A stretch of DNA of 13,008 bases, taken from positions 1 through 13,008 of the forward strand of contig MFWK01000029.1 of the NCBI GenBank assembly GCA_001786365.1. Reading direction: 5' to 3'. This DNA comes from Candidatus Nomurabacteria bacterium RIFOXYD2_FULL_35_12. Lineage in GTDB: Bacteria > Patescibacteriota > Minisyncoccia > Phycocordibacterales > UBA9973. The translations under genes were made by a program, and so were the position numbers. Positions within the stretch are counted from its first letter, which is position 1, and each line of letters begins with the position of its first letter. Positions 6,233 to 12,551 of this stretch are shown here, one piece after another. The notes beneath the pieces are model-generated. The model searched no databases and had not been told where the DNA came from. It was given only the letters and a program-made list of their open reading frames with translations.

Positions 6233-6453
6233 AGTACATTCATAAACCAATACCCGCTTTCTATCAGCTCTATATATGGAGAAGGGCGACGAAGTGTTTA
6301 CACTTCATGAGTCAAAAGCACAGGCCGGATAGGTTTTTATCTATCGTTTACCAGTTTGACGGAAGCAATATTACAACTTTTATTAGTTGTTGTTATTGCG
6401 TCCGCTTAGTCCTCGAATACAAAAACACCAACTTAAAAAGTTGGTGTTTTTGT
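6233..6453 (+). ncRNA. Candidate structured non-coding RNA
   Basis: No ORF of note is present, yet adjacent hairpins follow one another up to an intrinsic terminator. H1 is GAAGTG-TTTA-CACTTC (6291-6306, 6 bp). H2 has an outer stem GTCAAA / TTTGAC (6311-6316 with 6355-6360) enclosing GATAG / CTATC (6328-6332 with 6341-6345). H3 pairs GCAATA with TATTGC (6365-6370 with 6394-6399) and, across a small internal loop, ACAAC with GTTGT (6373-6377 with 6386-6390). H4 is the terminator at 6421-6451. It matches no RNA family I can name: it lacks the SRP, RNase P, tmRNA and 6S core sequences. The start is estimated from a TATAAT at 6221. It lies directly upstream of the terminase genes and could be a phage or host regulatory RNA. 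Confidence 0.4.
6421..6451. terminator. Strong intrinsic terminator
   Basis: AAAAACACCAACTT (6421-6434), loop AAA, AAGTTGGTGTTTTT (6438-6451): a 14-bp perfect stem with T5 at the 3' side in both directions. On the plus strand it closes the candidate RNA; on the minus strand nothing upstream is known to need it. Confidence 0.85.
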
Positions 6454-6490
6454 TGTACACATTATTAATTAGTTTAATAAAACAAAAAAC

Positions 6491-6949
6491 ATGGAAGAAA
6501 AAACAATGGTAGATGAAAGAACAGAGAGGGATAAGCAGTCTTTGATTGAGGTTTTAAAAGAACTGCCGATTATTCAAATAGCTTGTAAAAAAAGTGGAAT
6601 TAGTCGAGCCACTTATTATCGTTGGCGAAAAGAAGATAAATATTTTTCACAGCAATGTGATAATGCCCTTAAGCAAGGCAATGAATATATTAACGACATG
6701 AGTGAATCTCAATTAGTGTCGCTAATTAGAGAAAAAAGCTGGCCAGCCATATCGTTTTGGCTCCGTAAATGCAATCCTAAATTCAAAGATAAAATAGAAA
6801 TCACTGGTGAAATTAATTCTCCTAGAAATGAATTAACTCCAGAACAACAAGCAATAGTAACCGAAGCCTTGAGGCTTGCTTCCCTCAATGTCGACGAGGG
6901 AACTGAAGAAATTAAAAATAATGAAGATAATCAAAACAATGAAAAATAA
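6491..6949 (+). CDS. Terminase small-subunit-like HTH protein
   Basis: DNA-binding protein of 152 residues. A helix-turn-helix lies at about 28-48 (QIACKKSGISRATYYRWRKE), of the kind found in phage small terminase subunits and phBC6A51-type HTH proteins. The middle (MSESQLVSLIREKSWPAISF) is the helical oligomerisation-like region, and the acidic, Asn-rich tail is low complexity. In tailed phages such proteins bind the packaging start site and hand DNA to the large subunit. The large terminase frame starts at 6939 and overlaps this gene by 11 bases, which supports the assignment. An alternative start at 6506 would shorten it by five codons; neither has a Shine-Dalgarno. Confidence 0.75.
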   Translation: MEEKTMVDERTERDKQSLIEVLKELPIIQIACKKSGISRATYYRWRKEDKYFSQQCDNALKQGNEYINDMSESQLVSLIREKSWPAISFWLRKCNPKFKDKIEITGEINSPRNELTPEQQAIVTEALRLASLNVDEGTEEIKNNEDNQNNEK

Positions 6950-8375
6950 TATACCTGGTAATTTATTCAACAAGATGTTCAACGATCGTGACATTCGCAT
7001 CGCCATTACTAGAGAAAGTCATTTATATTTCTTTAACTTCTACTTTGCTCATTATGTTAAATATGAAACCGCTCCGTTCTAAAAAGAAATTTTTAGCCTG
7101 ACGGAAGACAAAAATGTTAAAAATCTTTTTGTGGTTGCTTTCCGCGGTTCCGGCAAATCCACTCTTCTTACCATGTCCTATCCCATTTGGGCAATTCTCG
7201 GCGTAAAAGAGAAAAAGTTTGTGCTGATTCTTTGCCAGACCCGCAGTCAGGCAAAACAGCATATGATGAATTTGAAACGCGAACTGGAAAGTAACGAACT
7301 TCTCCGAAACGATCTTGGACCATTCCAGGAAGAAACCGACGAATGGGGTGCATCGTCTTTAGTTTTCTCCAACATAAACGCGAGGGTCACGGCCGCCTCC
7401 AGCGAGCAGAGTATCCGTGGAATCAGGCATCATCAATACCGTCCCGATTTGATAATATGCGACGATATAGAAGATATGGCTTCGGTAAAAACCAGAGAGA
7501 GTCGCGACAAGACTCACGGTTGGCTACGTGGTGAAGTTATCCCAGCTAGAGATAGAGATACTCAATTAATCGTAGTAGGAAACCTCCTCCATGAAGACAG
7601 TTTAATGATGCGTCTTAAACAGGATGTGGAAGAAAAGTTACTAGATGCAGAATTCAGAGCCTATCCGCTTATCAACAGCGAAGGTAAAATTGCTTGGCCC
7701 GGAAAATATCCGAATGAAGGATATATTGAAATGGAAAAACGCAAAGTCGGTAATGAAATCGCTTGGCAACGAGAGTATCTTCTACGAATCGTGTCCGATG
7801 CCGGACGAGCTGTGCAACCTGAATGGCTACAATATTATGATGGAATCCCATACGACGAAAATTCATTTGTGGGTTATTGGATTGGAGTCGATCTGGCCAT
7901 CTCTCAAAATGAAAGTGCGGACAATACGGCAATGGTAGTGTTGAAAGTTTATTCTATAGGAAATGAACGCAAGGCATTTGTTCTACCATACCCGATCAAT
8001 CAACGCCTTACTTTTCCGGAGCAGATCGGGCAAATAAAAATATTCGCAGGAAGTTTGAAATCAGACAGAACTCCGCGAATTTATATTGAGAAAGTTGCAT
8101 ATCAGGAAGCATTAATCCAGCAATTGAAAAATGATGGATTGTGGGTGGAGGGAATAACGCCACATGGAGATAAACGCGAACGACTAATAATGACAAGTAT
8201 GGCTATCCAAAATGGTCATATATTATTTCCCCGAAAAGGATGTGAAGAATTGACCGGGCAACTTACCGGTTTCGGAGTCGAAAAGCATGACGATCTGGCT
8301 GATGCTTTTTCTCTTGTTGCTAATCAATTTATTATCTTTATGAACTTACCCACGCCGGGAATATCGTTTATCTAA
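6939..8375 (+). pseudogene. Phage terminase large subunit with one in-frame stop (TAA, codon 48)
   Basis: ATP-driven DNA packaging motor and nuclease. The ATG at 6939 opens MKNNIPGNLFNKMFNDRDI, continues ...HYVKYETAPF, then hits TAA at 7080-7082; the same frame resumes KEIFSLTEDKNVKNLFVVA and runs to 8375, 479 codons in all, a normal size. Motifs (full-frame numbering): Walker A AFRGSGKST (67-75), Walker B LIICDDIED (Asp175/Asp176), a coupling-type segment LIVVGNLLHED, and a RNase-H-like nuclease with GVDLAISQ (Asp318), YIEKVAYQEAL (Glu384) and KHDDLADAF (Asp451/Asp452). Everything but codon 48 is intact, so a single change (for example CAA to TAA) explains it. Translation from GTG 7131 would start inside the first ATPase strand and probably not work. 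No portal or capsid gene follows. A sequencing error is the main alternative. Confidence 0.85.
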
Positions 8376-8483
8376 TTACATTGCGATCATTAGTGTTGCA
8401 AGTGATAATAAAGTGAGGATCAAAGAGTACCCGAACTTTTTACACTTTCCGTTTTCATCGTCTTTTTTAACTTCTGTAGAGAA
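8376..8483 (-). pseudogene. Possible remnant: C-terminal membrane tail of a lost gene
   Basis: An open minus-strand stretch with no start codon reads FSTEVKKDDENGKCKKFG and then a hydrophobic helix YSLILTLLSLATLMIAM, ending in TAA directly abutting the stop of the terminase gene. The charged-then-hydrophobic pattern looks like a genuine protein end. Upstream in the same frame, KADKADEAHLEKF is also coding-like but is separated by TAG and TAA. I take it as the decayed end of a small membrane protein at the edge of the Rhs array. Chance is a real possibility. The rest of the gap to 8546 holds nothing else recognisable. Confidence 0.3.
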
Positions 8484-8546
8484 TTAGCTCTAGAACTTTT
8501 CAAGATGCGCCTCATCTGCTTTATCTGCTTTTCAAATAGAATATTA

Positions 8547-9143
8547 TTAAGGTTCCGTAGTAAAATCAATACCAGGCAATTCCTTACAATTCTTAGTTAT
8601 GTTGTTAATAGATAAGATTTTATCTTTAATTATTGTTTCTTTTATATTTTCTCCATCAACTTCTATGGCAAAAGTACTTTCATTATATGATCCATCAGGA
8701 TTGTATTCCTTCTGGAACCAAACTATTGAATCTCCCGTTTGGCTTGTACACTTTCCGTGGAACATTCTTGATTCAAAAACAATTTTTTTATCTAGATAAT
8801 TGTACTCCCTGCCTGGATAAGAATATCTTATGGGTACCCCATTTTCTTTAACTATGCCAAAACTAGGTGAGTAAATATATATAGCTTGGTTTTCGTCACA
8901 TTCAGCGCATCCTTTAGCAGAGAGCACAAATAAGGGTTGATTGCTTTCTGTGCGTAACTGTCCAATGTATTTAATATCATACAGATCCACTTTAAGTTGT
9001 TTGTCATTAGAGAAGTACAGTATTTGGCCAATTACTTTCTCAAAGTCCCATTTATTTTCAACGTCTTGGTTTTTATTAGTAAAAATCAAGTATGAAAACA
9101 CTGTTATAAATAAGAGTAAGATTACTATAGATTTAGTTTTCAT
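8547..9143 (-). CDS. Exported four-cysteine protein, likely immunity factor for the Rhs-M15 toxin
   Basis: Protein of 198 residues with an N-terminal signal or signal-anchor (KTKSIVILLLFITVFSYLIF, 2-21) and a soluble domain that should sit outside the membrane. It has four cysteines (79, 82, 132, 186); GCAEC and the even number suggest disulfides, consistent with export. No lipobox is present. Other recognisable stretches are ENQAIYIYSP and SYPGREYNYLDKKIVFESR; the family name is not known to me. It begins four bases after the stop of the Rhs fragment carrying a peptidoglycan peptidase. Immunity genes follow their toxins immediately in polymorphic toxin loci, and a toxin acting on the wall needs an exported antidote. 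Function is therefore inferred from position and localisation, not from homology. Confidence 0.6.
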   Translation of the reverse strand: MKTKSIVILLLFITVFSYLIFTNKNQDVENKWDFEKVIGQILYFSNDKQLKVDLYDIKYIGQLRTESNQPLFVLSAKGCAECDENQAIYIYSPSFGIVKENGVPIRYSYPGREYNYLDKKIVFESRMFHGKCTSQTGDSIVWFQKEYNPDGSYNESTFAIEVDGENIKETIIKDKILSINNITKNCKELPGIDFTTEP

Positions 9144-9147
9144 AAGA

Positions 9148-10080
9148 TTATTGTTTATTTTTTAATAATGGATTAGCTAACGGCTTATAGGAGTTTACTA
9201 TTAATCCATCCTTCATATATGGAGAATATATGCGTAAGATATTATTGTTTGACGGATTTATATCTACATGCGCATGAGGAGCAAGCGCTTTAGGTAAGTT
9301 AGTTGCTGGATAGTAAATTGTAGTGTTAAATAACTCTGATTTATTTGCCATATATGATAGCTGTTCATTGCTTACACCTTTTACTTTTATGTCTGCTGCA
9401 TCCCCACTTATATGCCGACTTGCTGTTGCACCTCCAATTGATTTATTGCCTTCAATTGAACGATCTCCAGAAGTGACAATAATATTCTGATTTGTATCAT
9501 TGGCAAATCTATCGAGACGATTTCTGAGTTCTGGGGAGGTTACATTATATTGCCCATAATCAACACTGCCGTTTTTTGTATTTTGATTGTTATTATTTTG
9601 TGTTGGTTGTGTAGAGGTTGATGTATTACTTTTTTGAGGGTTAAATAATCTCGATAAAAAACTATTTATAACATTTTTGGCCTCGGAAATATTAAGATTT
9701 CCAGTCGGATCTCTATTCACTATTGGGTTATTTCTTGCGTAGCTATAAGAATTTTGCTGTTGAGGATCTACTAGTAATTCCATAGGAAGTGCCCAGAACA
9801 TTGCATCTTCAGAAATAAACCTTCCCTGATTTCCGTTATAGTACCTCGCATTCATGTAATTAAGACTTGTATTGCCATCATACTCACTTCCTGCATATTC
9901 TATCTGCTCATCAAAGGTACCTGCCTTATCGTTGATTCTCTGCTCTCCAAAAGCAAAGTAGTCCAGAGTTTGGATTTCTGCTGGAGTTGAGCTGGTGATT
10001 GTTCCGGTGCCTGTAAGATGGTCAGTATGGTCGTGGTAAACGGTAGTAGTTGTGCCGTTATAGTCCACGGTTGCAATCAA
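9148..10080 (-). CDS. Rhs C-terminal cassette with M15-type zinc peptidase toxin domain
   Basis: Displaced end of an Rhs/YD-repeat protein, 310 residues if read from TTG 10080. Residues 1-127 are the end of the Rhs core: VDYNGTTTTVYHDHTDHLTG, YFAFGEQR, YAGSEYDGNTSLNYMNARYY, GRFISED, QNSYSYARNNPIVNRDPTGN. A Ser/Thr/Asn/Gln-rich linker follows (about 143-172). The effector domain (about 175-275) has VTSGDRSIEGNKSIGGATAS and SRHISGDAADI: the SxHxxGxAxD zinc motif with His223 and Asp230, plus HAHVD with His271. This is the metal triad of peptidase family M15 (D-Ala-D-Ala carboxypeptidase/endolysin type). It should cut peptidoglycan cross-bridge peptides in a competitor's wall. The start lies two bases after the stop of the preceding small membrane gene and lacks a ribosome-binding site, so it may be silent until recombined into a full rhs gene. 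Confidence 0.75.
   Translation of the reverse strand: MIATVDYNGTTTTVYHDHTDHLTGTGTITSSTPAEIQTLDYFAFGEQRINDKAGTFDEQIEYAGSEYDGNTSLNYMNARYYNGNQGRFISEDAMFWALPMELLVDPQQQNSYSYARNNPIVNRDPTGNLNISEAKNVINSFLSRLFNPQKSNTSTSTQPTQNNNNQNTKNGSVDYGQYNVTSPELRNRLDRFANDTNQNIIVTSGDRSIEGNKSIGGATASRHISGDAADIKVKGVSNEQLSYMANKSELFNTTIYYPATNLPKALAPHAHVDINPSNNNILRIYSPYMKDGLIVNSYKPLANPLLKNKQ
9871..10000 (-). repeat. Rhs core repeat, copy 2
   Basis: Aligns without gaps to 11132-11261 (constant offset 1261), both encoding TPAEIQTLDYFAFGEQRIN and the YAGSEYDGNT segment. Differences are mostly at third codon positions, so protein selection or recent common origin is visible. Homology at this point is what allows a displaced tip to recombine into a full rhs gene. 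Confidence 0.8.
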
Positions 10081-10082
10081 TT

Positions 10083-10361
10083 CTAATGAAGTAAAAATCC
10101 TAGTATGTAAGCAATAACCAGAAATAATAGTGAGCCCCCACCAATTTGATTTGCAAGTTTTTTACCACTGTAAAAATACAAACCAAAATATAACCCTACA
10201 ATGAGAAAGGAAAACGAAATTAATATTTCAAGCATTGAATTGACATTTCTATATTCTACTCGTGCACCAGCTTGATCAAAATACCAATAAAAGAAGCCGA
10301 AGCCGATCAAGCCTAAAAACATCAAAAGTACTCCCTTTTTTTTATTTTTGTCTGTTTGCAT
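10083..10361 (-). CDS. Small three-helix membrane protein, candidate immunity gene
   Basis: Protein of 92 residues: a short basic N-terminus (MQTDKNKKKG), a first helix LLMFLGLIGFGFFYWYF (about 12-28), a loop DQAGARVEYRNVNSM, a second helix about 44-64, a short GKKLANQIGGG loop, and a third helix LLFLVIAYILGFLL to the C-terminus. No family is recognised. It starts eight bases after the stop of the glycine-rich Rhs cassette and ends two bases before the next cassette, exactly the place of an immunity gene. A membrane-embedded antidote would fit a toxin with a hydrophobic domain that acts on membranes; that link is inference. Confidence 0.55.
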   Translation of the reverse strand: MQTDKNKKKGVLLMFLGLIGFGFFYWYFDQAGARVEYRNVNSMLEILISFSFLIVGLYFGLYFYSGKKLANQIGGGSLLFLVIAYILGFLLH

Positions 10362-10369
10362 AATTTTTA

Positions 10370-11281
10370 TTAATTAGCTATTAATTTTGATTGTGCAGAA
10401 TCGACTACTGCACCAACTGCTGTTCTATATAAATCTGACGCTTGTGATCCAATTGCCGACTTAACAGCTGTGTTTACTGACATACCATTTACCGTACCGT
10501 TAATCATTTTTGTCTGAAGTGATTGCCCAATTGCATTCATATTTCCACTACCCGATGAAAGACCAGGGATTTTTGCACTTGGAATTATGCCTTGAAGTAA
10601 ACCAGAAGTAAGGCCAGTTGCGCCAGCATTTATATTCATTTCTGCAAGATTTAATCCACCTGTTTGTTTTCCAGTTCCGATATCAATTCCTTGCTTAACA
10701 GCGTTCCCATAAAATCCTCCTATCGTACCAGTGATAATCGATGCAGATATTACATTAGAAGCTCCTAGCGTTGCTGGGGTATTTATTGCACCCCAGCCTA
10801 TAATTCCACCAGTTACAAAGGAACCACCCACTTCTCCCCAGGAAGGAAAATCTCCTGTAGTAATAAGTGACATGCCGGTCTGAGCAATTACACCAACTAC
10901 TCCTCCTCCAAGAAAGCCTATGGCATCATCAATTAAAGCAATTCTTCCTGTGGGATCTCTCATAATAATAGGGTTATTATTCGCGTAAGAATAAGAATTT
11001 TGGGCTTGAGGATTAATTAGTATTTTCTTACCATCTTCACTTTGTCCAACCTCCCAGAACACTGGATCTTGAGATATAAATCTCCCTGCATTGGTATTAA
11101 GAAATCTCGCTCTAAGATAATTGAGTCCGGTATTGCCATCATACTCACTTCCCGCGTATTCCACCTGCTCATCAAATGCACCAGCCTTGTCATTGATTCT
11201 CTGTTCTCCAAAAGCAAAGTAATCGAGAGTTTGTATTTCAGCTGGGGTAGAACTGGATATTTTGTTTTCAAAAGAACGACT
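10370..11281 (-). CDS. Rhs C-terminal cassette with glycine-rich hydrophobic domain (no proper start)
   Basis: The open frame begins after a TGA at 11282-11284 and has no ATG; the first usable start is GTG at 11164. The translated frame before it is already Rhs core (SSTPAEIQTLDYFAFGEQRI), so this is a displaced 3' end rather than a whole gene. From the GTG, residues 1-73 finish the core (GLNYLRARFLNTNAGRFISQ, QNSYSYANNNPIIMRDPTGR). Residues 74-264 are the variable tip: a Gly/Ala/Ile-rich run (AIGFLGGGVVGVIAQTG, later SFVTGGIIGWGAI and IITGTIGGFYGNAV) resembling glycine-zipper membrane segments, then a polar end SDLYRTAVGAVVDSAQSKL. No enzyme motif is seen. It may be a membrane-active toxin, or a pre-toxin translocation segment whose toxin is lost. 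Confidence 0.65.
   Translation of the reverse strand, partial: SRSFENKISSSTPAEIQTLDYFAFGEQRINDKAGAFDEQVEYAGSEYDGNTGLNYLRARFLNTNAGRFISQDPVFWEVGQSEDGKKILINPQAQNSYSYANNNPIIMRDPTGRIALIDDAIGFLGGGVVGVIAQTGMSLITTGDFPSWGEVGGSFVTGGIIGWGAINTPATLGASNVISASIITGTIGGFYGNAVKQGIDIGTGKQTGGLNLAEMNINAGATGLTSGLLQGIIPSAKIPGLSSGSGNMNAIGQSLQTKMINGTVNGMSVNTAVKSAIGSQASDLYRTAVGAVVDSAQSKLIAN
11132..11261 (-). repeat. Rhs core repeat, copy 1
   Basis: Partner of 9871-10000. Beyond 11261 (upstream on the coding strand) homology to the Rhs core stops at once and the sequence becomes unrelated AT-rich DNA with short ORFs. This marks the junction where the cassette was broken off its parent gene. Confidence 0.8.
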
Positions 11282-11316
11282 TCATTATAACCCGATTATT
11301 GTCATTATTTTCTCTC

Positions 11317-11583
11317 CTAGTTAAAAAACAAGGCATAAATAGAAAACCCTAGAGCAAGCAGGCCCATAATTAACGAATATATACCTGTTCCGTACTTGTC
11401 ATAGTTATATCCACTCTTGCCAGGAAAATTCTTTTCACTTAATTCTCCGGATTTCCAAATACCTTTCCTTAATTTTTCAACAAAACCTTGTTTGAACAAT
11501 AATTTCAAACCAAAAACCGTAAAGTACACCCCAAATACTAGTATTCCTACTAAAAACCATGTAATTATATTACCGCTTTTCAT
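11317..11583 (-). CDS. Small two-helix membrane protein
   Basis: Protein of 88 residues with hydrophobic helices at about 6-29 (IITWFLVGILVFGVYFTVFG) and at the C-terminus (YSLIMGLLALGFSIYALFF), separated by a basic/polar loop with KGIWKSGELSEKNFPGKSG. No family is recognised. Its ATG overlaps the TGA of the preceding gene (ATGA), so the two are translationally coupled. Lying inside an array of Rhs tips, it is probably an orphan immunity gene whose toxin has gone, but that rests only on context. After its stop, an AGGAG-preceded ATG opens only a six-codon ORF, possibly the stump of a further gene cut by the cassette junction. Confidence 0.5.
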   Translation of the reverse strand: MKSGNIITWFLVGILVFGVYFTVFGLKLLFKQGFVEKLRKGIWKSGELSEKNFPGKSGYNYDKYGTGIYSLIMGLLALGFSIYALFFN

Positions 11584-11801
11584 TTATTGTTTCTCAACTT
11601 ATTTCTTTTGACAACTCTTATTATTAATCTTATAAGATCAACTAAAAGAGTTATGCCGAACGAGTACCCTATTATATATCCAAGAGTAAAGTCACCTGAT
11701 TTCGAAATAAGATCGCCATCCTTTGGAACAAAGAAAATGAATGCCAAGGCAACTATCGCAGAAGTAATGATAGGAATTATTGTAAGTGGTAATTTTTTCA
11801 T
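11580..11801 (-). CDS. Small two-helix membrane protein
   Basis: Protein of 73 residues: first helix LTIIPIITSAIVALAFIFFV (about 6-25), a short loop KDGDLISKSGDFT, a second hydrophobic segment LGYIIGYSFGITLLVDLIRL and a strongly basic tail ending VVKRNKLRNNK. By the positive-inside rule the tail should be cytoplasmic. No family is recognised. The gene follows the frameshifted immunity-like gene after 25 bases and is coupled by ATGA overlap to the next small membrane gene, forming a mini-operon of candidate orphan immunity proteins. Confidence 0.5.
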   Translation of the reverse strand: MKKLPLTIIPIITSAIVALAFIFFVPKDGDLISKSGDFTLGYIIGYSFGITLLVDLIRLIIRVVKRNKLRNNK

Positions 11802-11826
11802 TTTTTAATTCAATTGATTTATTATT

Positions 11827-12158
11827 TTATCCGTTAATACTAATATTAGCAACAGCTTTCTCCCAGGAATGATCGTCTTTTTTTAAGTAATCAGAATGAT
11901 AAAGTAAGTCTGATTCTCGATACTCACCGACCCACTTTTCGAGTTCTTTGTTAAAAGAAACCTTGAGTGGAAAAATAAATGGATCAAATTTATTATTTTC
12001 AAACTTACCATCATCCCAACACCTTAGCGTGATTCCTTCTGAGAGGATAATTCCATTTTTTTTATATCTCTTTTGGTTCCCATCGTGTCAAGGGTGATTA
12101 TTCTTTGTCCAACTTCTTGTCTTTGTAAATCTGCATAGACTAGTATTTTATTCTTCAT
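11827..12158 (-). pseudogene. Immunity-like small protein, frameshifted at an A8 tract
   Basis: From ATG 12158 the frame reads MKNKILVYADLQRQEVGQRI, then ITLDTMGTKRDIKK and soon a stop. Allowing one extra A in the run of eight A on the coding strand (T8 at 12056-12063 on the plus strand), the frame continues NGIILSEGITLRCWDDGKF, then ENNKFDPFIFPLKVSFNKEL, EKWVGEYRESDLL and on to a TAA at 11827-11829. The repaired protein has 110 residues with a beta-rich pattern (VYADLQ..., a GIILSEGITLRCWDDG turn, KWVGEY) similar in style to small cytoplasmic immunity or anti-toxin proteins. No named family is claimed. The poly-A run allows a true deletion, a sequencing error or polymerase slippage. It directly follows a coding-like fragment that may be a toxin tail. 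Confidence 0.65.
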
Positions 12159-12159
12159 G

Positions 12160-12240
12160 TTATTTTAATTTGTTAGGATTATTAATAACATTTGGTTTGA
12201 AGATAGATTCTAGCTGTTCTCCTGTTTTTATTAAGGATAC
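12160..12240 (-). pseudogene. Possible C-terminal remnant of a lost Rhs toxin
   Basis: A coding-like tail of 26 codons plus stop, VSLIKTGEQLESIFKPNVIN and NPNKLK, is open only back to a TGA at 12241-12243 and has no start. The stop is one base before the ATG of the frameshifted immunity-like gene, matching toxin-immunity spacing elsewhere in the array. It probably is the end of a deleted toxin domain. The fragment is short, so confidence is low. Confidence 0.3.
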
Positions 12241-12256
12241 TCAATCTTAAAGCCCT

Positions 12257-12499
12257 CTAGAAATTTGAAGAGGATAAAAATTTTATCGTTATAATGATCA
12301 TTATTCCTCCTACTGCAAGTCCCATACTAGACAAAACTTTTAGTGCATCGTTGCTCATTGATCTATTTTCTAAAGATAGACTTGCTTCTGCTTTAACTTT
12401 TTTGTCTATTTTCCAATGCAAATAACCTGACACTGTAACTATAACTATTCCTATAATTAGTCCTAACAATGGTTGTATATGATAATTAATGTATTCCAT
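12257..12499 (-). CDS. Small two-helix membrane protein, candidate immunity gene
   Basis: Protein of 80 residues with one helix at about 10-29 (PLLGLIIGIVIVTVSGYLHW), a charged middle (KIDKKVKAEASLSLENRSMS) and a second helix at about 57-76 (VLSSMGLAVGGIMIIITIKF). No family is recognised. It starts 52 bases after the stop of the Ala/Gly-rich Rhs-type tip at the right edge, so it is its most likely immunity partner. The gap is longer than the 4 and 8 bases seen for the other two pairs, which weakens the pairing. Confidence 0.5.
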   Translation of the reverse strand: MEYINYHIQPLLGLIIGIVIVTVSGYLHWKIDKKVKAEASLSLENRSMSNDALKVLSSMGLAVGGIMIIITIKFLSSSNF

Positions 12500-12551
12500 A
12501 TATTTCTTTTTAATTCTTATAATCTAATTCGACTTTTTTAAAGTTGTGCTG

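Noticed and set aside
6345..6366. SRP-RNA-like piece GTTTACCAG followed by CGGAAGC
   Set aside because: The SRP core needs the paired AGGTC...GGAAGGAAGCAG loop; here that order and the symmetric loop are missing, and the bases fit H2/H3 better.
6365..6400. Minus strand resembles a tmRNA tag (GCAATAACAACAACTAATAA)
   Set aside because: The reading frame is far too short, and there is no tRNA-like end with a T-arm and CCA nearby. The match comes from the hairpin's repeated ACAAC.
7080..7082. Stop codon recoding (TAA read as an amino acid) in the terminase gene
   Set aside because: TAA ends both terminase genes and most other genes in the window; a single point change or read error is simpler.
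8599..9165. Plus-strand ORFs of 66-74 codons opposite the exported protein
   Set aside because: Antisense shadows without protein-like composition or start signals.
9148..11281. The two Rhs fragments as one frameshifted gene
   Set aside because: Both contain the same part of the core followed by their own tip, so they are parallel copies and not consecutive parts.
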